DNA of 64,000 nt from Symsagittifera roscoffensis (Eukaryota > Xenacoelomorpha > Acoela > Convolutidae), in contig NC_087065.1 in the NCBI RefSeq assembly GCF_963678635.1, forward strand, positions 49,117,011 to 49,181,010, written 5' to 3'. This document shows, in pieces, positions 11,001 to 20,000 of the stretch. The translations under genes were made by a program, and so were the position numbers. Below the pieces are notes generated by a model, which was not told where the DNA came from, ran no database searches, and worked only from the letters and a program-made list of their open reading frames with translations. Each line of letters begins with the position of its first letter. Within the stretch, counting starts at the first letter, position 1.

Positions 11001-12369
11001 CCACAACCCTGGTGAGATGAATGGACAGATCATGGCGCTAAAGGAGCACGTTAAGGCGAGATACAGGCTGTCTGACCTAATAAGGGCCCAGAAGAATGAC
11101 AAAATGACAAGTAACCTCTCCAAATGGATCCATTCGGGAGTCAAGGAGAAGGGGGAACTTGAGGAAGACAGCTACAAGATCTTGAGCCAGTTCTACAAAG
11201 AAAAGAGAGACTTACTTTATCACACAGCTGAAGGGGTGGTAGCGTGCAAGAGAAGAGATGAGGAAAAGATATTACACAAACACAACCTCATCATACTACC
11301 ACAATTGTACCAAACGGAGGTGCTTTTCAGATCACACGACCAGATGGGCCACCAGGGGATAGATAAAGTACAACAAAGGATACTTCACAGGTTTGACTGG
11401 CCGGGAATGAGAAAAGCTTGCGAGAGATGGGTGAATGCCTGCCTAGCATGCCTTCAAGTAAAAGACCCAAGGAAGATGAAGTTTCCCCTCAAGTCTGTCG
11501 AGAGTTCGGAATTCAATGAGGTGGTGCAGATAGACCATCAGAAAATCTGCATGACGGAGTCGGGTTATAACCAAATACTAGTTATAATAGATCACTTCAC
11601 CAAGTTGGCGGAAGCGGTTCCGTGCCAGACAGCCTCAGCAGAGGAGACATGTGATCACCTGATAACGCATTGGATATCGCGGTATGGTTGTCCAATGACT
11701 TTCCAGTCGGACAACGGCAAGGCTTTCGTGGGGGACTTGACAAAAGAATTGATGAAGAGATCACACATTGCTCAAGCACACTCGACGACCTATCATCCAC
11801 AGACCAATGGGTTGGTAGAGAGACAGAACAGGACACTGGTCAACATGCTCAGGGTGTACTGCTCGAGATACATGACGGACTGGGACAAATATCTGCCACA
11901 GGTAGTAGGAGCCTATAATGGTACTCAGCACTCAACGACGGGTATCAGTCCTTTCATGATGTTGACAGGCAGGGAAAGGGCAATGCCTATAACATTCTTC
12001 TACCCGGAGTACGAGGGGAAGAGGACGTCACCTCAAGCATACGTGAAGGAAGCGATCAAAAGACAACAAGAGCTAAACGAGCTATGTCGGAGAAACACGG
12101 CGCAAGCGCAAATGAGGCAACGCAAGAAATATGACGAAAAGATACTAAGAGCAAAGCCATACGAAGTGGGCCAATACGTGTGGGTCTTCCAAAATGTCAT
12201 ACCGCCCAAGGGAACAGAAATGGAGAGGACCGTTCATGATTACGGAAGTACATCAACAAGGACGGTTCTATCGCTTGAGTACAGGGCGAGCAGCACATTA
12301 CGAAAATCTGAAGCCTCATGTCCCGTCCCCGGAGGACTGGTGCCTACCAAAAGACATGGAAGGTCTTGA
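8083..12369 (+). CDS. pol: Pol: reverse transcriptase, RNase H, integrase
   Basis: This 1,428-codon frame copies and integrates the element. RT spans about residues 250-430, with FTTLDL and catalytic YVDD starting at 395. RNase H begins near DTDAS at 543. Residues about 690-1,050 are a charged linker rich in E and D. The integrase has an HHCC zinc module (HX4H at 1,085, CX2C about 32 residues later) and the catalytic triad D1151, D1210, E1246 (the last two 35 residues apart). All catalytic residues checked are present. In-frame homologous sequence starts upstream of the ATG at about 8,038, so the annotated start is a consequence of the upstream frame change. At the 3' end the last ~50 codons are out of frame: the integrase C-terminal beta-barrel continues in the overlapping frame from about 12,205. 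Confidence 0.92.
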   Translation: MFRIRNPDRRYAIKPVNLIMANENKAPVFLSRRVRLKANEAAIVSLRMKNYNELSDNKQVCIVPNPNSQSAAVLGRSFSITKSGLCVSVLLNTLDIPITIQRGRKLGYALPVKTRYETIENSKQNEVVDCPNHRDKICILRRLQRIKDSSGLIKSLKSETDDGFSSCSNFPERPTPDEMQTDKPVLPEIEHLRGKLKDEQLEAIKDVLERNEEVFSRHKADIGCCNFVEHEIELEEDAVPHREGARRMTPHKSDACRKEIETLLEYDMIEPSKSPWACGVVMAKKKGDQLRFCCDFRYLNSVTVKDAYPIPRIDESLSKLGDAKFFTTLDLGSAFWQVPLRKQDRDKTGFACELGLFQWKRMPFGLCNATATFQRLMAHALIGVTKKYGNLVMCYVDDVVIATPTLEDHIERLDEVFACMKRSGLKCKPSKCEILKDSIKYLGRMVDKHGIRPDPDAVEAVLTWKSPKTEHQLMSFLGFANYYREFIKGYADKVYPMQQLMRHKGKKFTWNNAAEESFQRIKKELCEAPVLGMPTEKGMYVLDTDASVVAISGILHQEQEWNGKTVLRPIAYGSKVLSDTEMKYGAPKAEMFAVVTFVEKYRAYLGSEPFKLRVDNRALSWLKTYSMDQSYIGRWIVRLDGYNMIIEHRTRDKHQNADSLSKKTEFYERQEQREADRPEIKDGFSFMDKETYDSLPLTRWLDKSGKPIEDHPELPKEPLEKTILKKSRGIPIGIMLKSKIVRETLKAKGYDLIQVEEGTVRVDEDLMRLLEKLSDDKPVIQGKGQEAPELTILRREETVNNTDVSKGSITDSKEVVRSLVEKIPEKILEQTKVRDKKVTFREEVEHLGLDQESGEWSRIMEEDETGEGKLSGEREEWDEDSDESSEDQDSLYMILAEEKIRQHDRELQTDPSSGTYNLELQEVRGGEELEKIAVSRKPLRELSCNSNVRTNLVPEDDMKIVKRMICVKLSDDIHNPGEMNGQIMALKEHVKARYRLSDLIRAQKNDKMTSNLSKWIHSGVKEKGELEEDSYKILSQFYKEKRDLLYHTAEGVVACKRRDEEKILHKHNLIILPQLYQTEVLFRSHDQMGHQGIDKVQQRILHRFDWPGMRKACERWVNACLACLQVKDPRKMKFPLKSVESSEFNEVVQIDHQKICMTESGYNQILVIIDHFTKLAEAVPCQTASAEETCDHLITHWISRYGCPMTFQSDNGKAFVGDLTKELMKRSHIAQAHSTTYHPQTNGLVERQNRTLVNMLRVYCSRYMTDWDKYLPQVVGAYNGTQHSTTGISPFMMLTGRERAMPITFFYPEYEGKRTSPQAYVKEAIKRQQELNELCRRNTAQAQMRQRKKYDEKILRAKPYEVGQYVWVFQNVIPPKGTEMERTVHDYGSTSTRTVLSLEYRASSTLRKSEASCPVPGGLVPTKRHGRS

Positions 12370-13027
12370 GTACCTGGTGGTGGAACCAGCGTGCGAGGTG
12401 AATGAGAAAGGCACTAGAGAGAAAAATGATGGTAATGAGAACTTGAGTTTGGACGACAACGAAAAGATAGAAGTGGAGTCGGATGCAGGTTCATTTGTAG
12501 AAGAAGACTGGAACGACCCAGAGCAAAACGAGGTACCGAAGTGGATGGAGCCGGATCGACCAACACCACCGGAAACCAGGACTGGCAATCGTAAACGAAC
12601 AGGTATGAGGTACAATAGGTACGGGGATGACTTCTTGATCGATAAGATACAGCCAGACAAGTTGGGCGATGAACTACTAAGCGCAGGCGAACTGGAAGCC
12701 GAAGAGGAATGGCAGGTCATTGACGATGGTGGACATTATCCGCAGGATGATTACTCAACGCCAGAATTGGAGACGGATCTCGAACAGAGTGAAATAGAAA
12801 GGAGGGAGAATACGAACTTGAGGATTCTAGAGTGGATGCGTGATGTCAAAGACGAGAGCCGCGAAGGACAAAGCATTCAGCAAATCGATGTATCAGCAGC
12901 AAATTACATGAAGACAGAGGACCCTCTTTTCGGATGGACAGCAACAGACAGGCCACTGGACATCCCTAAGGACAATTCAGACCCGACTACATCGACGGGG
13001 ACGTCGATAAATATTTTTGTCCGGTGA
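12194..13027 (+). CDS. Integrase C-terminal segment plus acidic tail
   Basis: This frame overlaps the end of pol and begins with KWRGPFMITEVHQQGRFYRL, the SH3-like barrel that ends many gypsy integrases, followed by a tyrosine-histidine segment and a long acidic tail rich in E and D. It is best seen as the continuation of pol after a one-base frame difference between about 12,195 and 12,220, not as an independent gene. It ends at TGA (13,025-13,027) but the same frame stays open beyond it as the macro-domain ORF. The stop lies in CGGTGAGTGG, which is also a good splice-donor match. Its own ATG at 12,194 is probably not a real start. Confidence 0.75.
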   Translation: MSYRPREQKWRGPFMITEVHQQGRFYRLSTGRAAHYENLKPHVPSPEDWCLPKDMEGLEYLVVEPACEVNEKGTREKNDGNENLSLDDNEKIEVESDAGSFVEEDWNDPEQNEVPKWMEPDRPTPPETRTGNRKRTGMRYNRYGDDFLIDKIQPDKLGDELLSAGELEAEEEWQVIDDGGHYPQDDYSTPELETDLEQSEIERRENTNLRILEWMRDVKDESREGQSIQQIDVSAANYMKTEDPLFGWTATDRPLDIPKDNSDPTTSTGTSINIFVR

Positions 13028-13633
13028 GTGGGGGTAGGACTTACCCACACCGAAAATTTGATGATAAAGAAGCTCAAGGAAGTGAGGGAAACAAGCGGAT
13101 TGGAACTGGAGGAAGAAGAACCAGAGCCTACCATAGGAAGGAATTTCAAAACGAAATTCGAAATACCCAATGAAAACTCAGAGAACATCATGATAACGGA
13201 TAGCGACTTCATCCTGTCAAACAGGACCAGCGCGATCTGCATCACGGCGGACATGAGTTTCAAATCAAGATTGGAGGCTGACTTCAAAAGAGAGTACCAG
13301 AACGTAGAGTTTCTGTTCAGACAGAGGCCAGGACTGGGAGGCATGGCAGCGCTTCCACCGTCAGTGGCACAAGTCCCGGGCAAATACCTCTGCTTCCTAG
13401 TAACGAGAGTCAACGACAGAAACACAATTGATCCCGAACACGTGATATTGGCACTGACAAGACTACGTGACTTCATGATTGAAAGAGGAATAGTGGAGGT
13501 CTCGATGCCGGTGTACGACCCAAACAGGGGCAAACTGAGCTCGAGGGAATTGTACGCTATCCTACATGTGGTCTTTGCAGAAACAGAGATAATGGTGCAT
13601 CTTCACAAGAAGTACTACTTGAGCATCGCCTGA
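13028..13633 (+). CDS. Macro (ADP-ribose-binding) domain segment
   Basis: About 200 codons are in the same frame as the preceding segment and separated from it by one stop codon. From about residue 52 the pattern fits a macro domain: a beta strand with ICITADMSFKSRLEADFKREY, a glycine loop (PGLGGMAALP), a strand GKYLCFLVTRV, an aspartate-proline before a helix (DPEHVILALTRLRDFM), then strand VEVSMPVYDPNRGKLSSREL and a final strand ending in VHLHKKYYLSI. Macro domains bind or hydrolyse ADP-ribose and its derivatives. I see no convincing NAxN signature, so activity is uncertain. There is no start codon of its own near the stop (the frame resumes with GTG), so it was probably translated as part of a longer polyprotein or after splicing. 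The assignment rests on pattern only. Confidence 0.6.
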   Translation: MGVGLTHTENLMIKKLKEVRETSGLELEEEEPEPTIGRNFKTKFEIPNENSENIMITDSDFILSNRTSAICITADMSFKSRLEADFKREYQNVEFLFRQRPGLGGMAALPPSVAQVPGKYLCFLVTRVNDRNTIDPEHVILALTRLRDFMIERGIVEVSMPVYDPNRGKLSSRELYAILHVVFAETEIMVHLHKKYYLSIA

Positions 13634-14093
13634 GTCGGGTACATGGAGGTATCAGGTCGGGTGTGAGGGAGGAGTCTTGAGTTAGGTACTGGGGTGCGGC
13701 GCAGGTAAAGGGATCTTAAAGATATGATTGGCATGACAATTAAATTTTAAAACGAGTTAACGGTGCTAAAACATAAAATGAATCTGCATGCTTTTAAGGG
13801 AATTCCAATTGAATTGTTTTAAGTGATATGAAAATGATAAGATTTTAACCATACTGGTAAAAGGGGGGTGTCTAGGTTAGGGACGTGACATGCTAAGTTT
13901 TAATGAGCTTTCTGTTTTCAGATCAAATTTGAAAAAACAAAGTTGAAAATCCAACTACACTCAAGCAAGAAACAGAAAGAGAGAATCTTGATTGAACACG
14001 CGATAATCCGAATCTACAGCAAGTACTTGCAAGAGAACATTTCTAGGTAATTCTTGAGTTGGTAAGGTAATTCTTGAGTTGGTAAGGTAATTC
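13634..14093 (+). other. AT-rich non-coding insert with intron-like acceptor and 20-bp triplicate
   Basis: The 460 nt between the macro ORF and the giant ORF are closed in all frames and much richer in A and T than the flanks from about 13,730. It holds a good acceptor (polypyrimidine tract then TTTTCAG, ending at 13,921) followed by a 42-codon open stretch (about 13,922-14,049). After that comes a 20-bp unit GGTAATTCTTGAGTTGGTAA repeated two and a half times (14,046-14,100), each copy containing a GGTAAG donor-like site. It may be an intron, or foreign sequence that replaced coding DNA. Confidence 0.55.
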
Positions 14094-17000
14094 TTGAGCT
14101 GGTCAACACATACCACCAACGATGTATCAAGGGGTGAAGCGAGGAAAATAACAAGGCTGCACAATAAGGTGAGCTGCCTTCTTGAGGAACTGAGGATTCA
14201 GATGGACCCCATCCTGTTGACGATATGTACTGTCCCCTACAATATGATGTTTGATCAGCACGCCTTGGAGATGAATGAGAAGGTGCGGAACCTAAACAAG
14301 GGGATAAGAGACATCCACCGGAAGAGTGTACTCCCTGTCAGACTGTTGGACGTGGCAGAGCGCATGGAGAAAGAGGGATTCCCTGAAGACACCTCCAGTG
14401 ATGGAATCCATTTTGATAGACCGAGGGGAGCAGAGTGGCTAAACGACGTCTTCCAAGAACACATAAATGCGCTGGAGGCGGATCTGCTAGAGACAGCCCA
14501 ATTCACTTTAGGACCACCTCCGAACCCACCATTCCTGGTCTCAAGGGTCTTGTCTGATCGCTTGGGACCGAGAGTTGACACTAGAGACAGTTCAAGGAGC
14601 AGCCAGACCAGATTGCAGAGTGCCACGCCAATGGAGTCTGAGGAGGTGACGTCATCAACACCTCCAAGCTCGGCGATATCCTCAGTGGTAGTGGCAGAGA
14701 GCAAACGGGAAAATAAGTCTATGGAGACCGCTCGCTTGAGATATCCTGAGAAGGTGAAAGAACTGGATCTAGAGAGTTTGGAATGCAGGCAAGAATTGGC
14801 GGAAACCCTGGGGATCGAACGAGTATCACACGAGGATTTGAATAGGCATCATTGCGTGGACTGGTTGAAAGCACATGAGGCGCACTTCTCGAGAGCGAAG
14901 TTGATGGAGACCACAGACCTGACGGGAATTCCCACAAAAACGATCATGGGACCCATTAATTACAGACCTCTCAAGCTGCTGGGGAGTCCGGGACTTATAG
15001 CAGAACCTCCCAAGCACCGAACTAGCATCGCCAGAATCAGGTTGGCAACCCCGGCACAGTTGAAGGTGGTAGACAAGCTACTCAATCCGGGAGGAACGGG
15101 ATTGCCAGATGCCGCTTACGAAGGCTCGAAATTGGCGGAAGATCCCAGGTACGGGAAGCCCTGTGGGAGTACCCAGCTGGCCAAAACCCTGGCAGTGTAT
15201 GATAGAGCAGACCCAGCTGCTGCGAGAGTAGTCATTGTGGCGGGATCAGACTTCGAAGGAACGTCTCCCAAGTTGTTCTGGCCGGAGACTTTGATATACT
15301 CTTTGCCAGGAGCTGAATTGAATCAGATGTTAACTCTGGTAGTGGCAATAAAGTCGGAGATGCCCTGTGAACCTGAACTGCTATTGTTTGCAGGGATGAA
15401 TGATCACCTGCACGCGATGGGACTTCTTGAGCAACTAAAGGGCGATGAAATTCCGACATCGAGGAAGATATGGGAAGCCATTCAAGCGTTGTTTGCGGCG
15501 ATGAATGAAGTGCAAGAGAATGTTGTCTCGAGATTCGGGTCCAAGACGAAGGTGGTGTTTACCACATCCCCTGGATACGCGAATATGCCACCCGCCCTAC
15601 AGTTCGTGTACGCGGTCTTGATCCTGATAGCAGAAGGGAGTGAATGGCGGATTCTAATGGCAGCCCCCAATCGGGAGTTGGAGCCATCGAACCTGAGGCT
15701 TCGCAAGTCAGAATTGGCGGCGGCATGGGCGGACATATCTCATGCACTGAGGGGCTTTTATGGACTAGCCGACATCCTGATCGTATTGGACGAGGTGCTC
15801 TTGCTAGAGATATCGAACTTTGCCAGGCAGCTCAAGTTCAGCCCAGTCATCGGGGACGATCACCCGGCGATAAGCAAATTAACGGCCAGCCTGTGGTTTC
15901 GGAGTATGGATGTAAAGATCACGAACTCCACCAGCAAGTCTAGAGGTCCCAGTAACGAGAGAAGAAATGTGGCCGAGACGGAAAAGCAATTAGGATCGTT
16001 GAAATATCGTTTGACTCAAGAGAATGGCTGGTGGCCATTTTTGACACCAAGGCTGGAGAACGCCACGAATAAGACAAGGGAGGAAGCACCACTCCTCGTG
16101 AAGCAAGTCTGGAGTTTCCTAGAGAAGCAACTGGAGCTGGCCGAAGTAAGAGACATGACGGTGGCTAGATTTGTCTCGGCCGCCAATGAAGTGACAATCG
16201 CAGGGTTCTGGAGGGAGCACGCCAAAGGCGAATTGAAGACTCGGAGGGATTACGAGATTCTCAAGTTCTTGAGTCCTTGCTGGGAGAAGGAATTCTTGGC
16301 AGGAGTATTCGGTACCACGGCGACTATCTTCGGAGCCTTCGTGCAGGAGATACTGGGCATGCCCATCAGCCTGCTCTTGGCCCTGTATTTGGTCTACCCC
16401 AGATACTTGTTCAACATGGGTCCAGCATACATGTTTAGTCGGGGAGTGGAGACACTTCGAGTTGATGGGTACCTGGCACTAGTGCTCTTGACCCATGGGG
16501 AATTGGTGTCGTTTCATCGATTAATGGAATATGGAGAGCCTCTGTCTATGGGGAGAGTCCACACGAGCATTGAAACCAGCTCATACAAGTGTGCCGCAGG
16601 ATTGAAGACGTTGCTAGTGCAATACCTCATGATGCAAAATCGGCACATGACGGGTGAAGATGAGAATCCAACTTCGAGAGAAGAATGGAAGAAGACGAAC
16701 AGAGGGATGCCTCTGCTGACGGACCTATGCCTGGTAATGAGGTCGGACCCAATGGGGATAATCCGGGGCCTAGAGGAGGTGGTGACCTGCATTTATGGTC
16801 CAGCAGTGACGTACGCGTTCCCAGACCCCCTGGTGACAACGTATCGTCACTCTGTAACGCACTTGAGCCTTATCAGTATACTGGATGGGACGGCGTTAAA
16901 TTGGTGTCAGCAGGAGGTGCTCAGAGGGCGAATGAGCAACACGGTACTCTTTGGAAAGGTGAAAGATGCCGAGCTGATAGTGTACAACTTCAGGGGGCAA

Positions 17001-20000
17001 ATGCAATGTAGATTGGGAGGTAAGCGAGAGGGTCCCATTGAAATGTATCCCAAATTCTGGAACTTGAACCCATTGACGGCGGACGGACGAGAAATCTTGA
17101 GAATTCCTGCCTGGAAGGAGTGCTTCGCACTGGTGAAGAGGGAGCTGGAGACCATAATGGAGAAAGAAATCCTCCCGGCCACCATGCCTGAGTTCCCAAT
17201 AGTCAGGAGGATGACCTTAGGAATGAATAGTCCCTTGGTAGTTCCCTCCATAATGGCGAGGATGACGACGGAGGAAATGCAGAAGGATTTCACTGATGGC
17301 TGGGACCCCCTGTTCATTGGCTACACGGCGGCGGTCTACTTCCATACCAGCGATATGAAGGTAAATTCGTGGACGACGCAAGCGAAAAAGAGTAGAGGTT
17401 CGCAGCCCCCAGGGTATGAGGTGCGGAAGGTCTTGAGAACTCTTGAGAAGGAGGGACTTGAGAACATGTTACCCATATGGGATGATGGCAGGATGATCGT
17501 GATGGAGGGGCACGTCGCACTGGTGGACGACATGAAATTTGCCACGAGAAAATATAAGGCGCCCTATGGCTTGGAACAGGTGGAAATAAGACAGGAAGGA
17601 ACAGAACTAGATGCAGCAGGTCAACTGTATGTAGCACTGACGGAATACAAAAAGCTGGATCCTACGACACCATCACCACTGTCCGTGGACACACCTGGAG
17701 ACAAGAGGAGCGGACCCGTCGAGGACCGATTTAAGAAAATTCTCGAGAGAAGGAGACATGAGTCAGAAGAAGAGAGTATGGATGAAACTCTCAGTGAAGC
17801 CGGTGAAGACATGGAAGTGGGGAATACGCCTGAACCAGGGCCATCAGGGGAGGAGCTCACCACTCAAGAGCTGTTGAAAGATTTGAGCGAGGAGAATTGG
17901 GCAGATACTGCCACACCACCCCTGATCCCGTCTCCCCGGAAGGATCTGGAATTGCCATTGGCAGGTGAGACCTTCAATATGGGGATGTTACTCTTGAGCT
18001 CGGAGGAAAGGGAGAAGAACACGTTCGAAGGGAACAGGGACATATTCTTGGGATCTCTCGAGGATGACGCTTGGCAGGAATTCCTGGAGGAATTCAATCG
18101 AGAAGTGGCCAGCGAGACGACGCTGGACAAGTTCAAGAAGGAACTGTGGGACGCAGTAGTGAGGTTCGGGGAACCGCTCCTGATAGGAACGGGTCTGGAT
18201 GAGAAAGCAAGAAAAGAGCTGCTGAACAAGCTAGTGGAGCTGAGGAACGCACGATCGAAGACTAGAAAAGAGAAATGTGAGGACAGCTCTACTCTGAAAC
18301 AAAAAACTGTGGATAAAATGGTTGATGATATAAAAAGGGATAAGGTTGGGACTAGTAATATGATTAAAAGTACTAATATCCTTAAGGCTCGAGCAGGGGG
18401 GAGGCAAGAGTTGGAAGGAGTGGATGGAGAGGTCGAATCAGTGATGATAGCCACAACACCCTCGAGCAGAGATGTGAAGACTCGCAAGAGGAAGAGAGAA
18501 GTGGAAGGATGGGGTAGTCCTTCAGTGGATGCTGTTTCGGAAGGAAACTTGAGAGAGACGGCGCCCATCGTTTTGGCTCGATGCAAGACGGCGGCATACA
18601 AGAACAGCTCGGAGCTCAGGAAACCACTTGAAGTAGAAAAGGAAATAGAGGTTTCCGCCAGTTCGACGTCAGAAGAAGACTTCAAGCCTCAGAAGGTAAA
18701 CGTGAAGAGAGGTTCAACGAACGGACAGGTAGGGGAAGTGGAGATCGGCAAAGAATGGATCTCGAAGGCACATCAGGGCATGGGCAAACAAGTGACGAGT
18801 GATCCATTGGAGAGGAACAAGACGAGGAACACTTCCCGGACGTGGTGGGTGGCCCTCGAAACATTGAAGGAAATGGAGGACTGCTTGAAGAAGTTGGACA
18901 GTGGAATAGCTCGCAAGCGACGCAATTGGGCCACCCAGCAAAAAGCCGAGGTTAATAAGATAGAGATGGCAAGTCATCTGAAGAGGTCCTGGCAGAGTTT
19001 GTTGAAGGATCATTTTGAAGAGGCGATGAGGACATCCTCATCAGCACCGCCACTAATGGCGAATCCCTTCGTTAGAACTGCGGGACAATTAATGTTCACC
19101 TGGAGTCTGGTGGGAATAGAGTTGGAGACATTGACCTCGTATGACAGGCTGAAGTTGGGAAGCAAGAAGCTAGAGGTGTATCAGGCACTGATGCAACACG
19201 TGGCCAGGGACAATTCAGGCTTGAGCCTGGCTAGAAGAAAAGATGCCACATGTTTCTTGAGATGGATAATGTCAATGATGTCTGATAGCACCATCCTGGC
19301 ATGCCACCAGAGAGCAAGTGGAAGTAAAACCATGGAGAAAAGAGTCTCAACGATCATCTTGAACGTATATCAGAGTACAGGAATAGAGAAAGAAGATGGT
19401 TCCAGACTATCCTTAGAGAAGCATCGAAAGCTGGACGAGGTACGGAGGTTCTCTAATAAGAAGTTCGAGGAAGAACATGATGTTCACTGTAACCTGGCCT
19501 CGTCAGAGCAGTACTCGAGACTCAGTGAGAAGGGGGAATACCAATATGTGTCTGGAGTGATGGGAATAGCCTACAATCCCTTCTTAGACTCGGAAGCTGG
19601 AGGAGCCCACAGAAACCATGAGGTAGCGGAGCTACTGAAGTTTTGGACAGAAAGAATAATGGAAGTAGACGCGGTGGAAAAAGAGGGGCCGAGCCTGGGC
19701 CTGATTCTTGAGAACACACCAGAGGTGATAAGCATACCGCGCTCAAACAAGAGAGTTGAAGTGAACATGGGCGGTGGAAATGGCTTGTTAACCACGAACT
19801 TGGGAGTGATATGGAAGCTACTAAGACCCTCCTGGTGTCCACATCCCCATGCGAGTCTAATCGAGGAAACCACCGAGCGAGTGAGGTTAGCACCAACGGA
19901 AGATGAAGATCTGGCGAAGTTGAGTGTGCTACATAAGCTAATCACGCCCCAGATGCAAGAGCCAAGCGAAAGGACGAGCGACCCCGGGTCAGCAAAGAAA

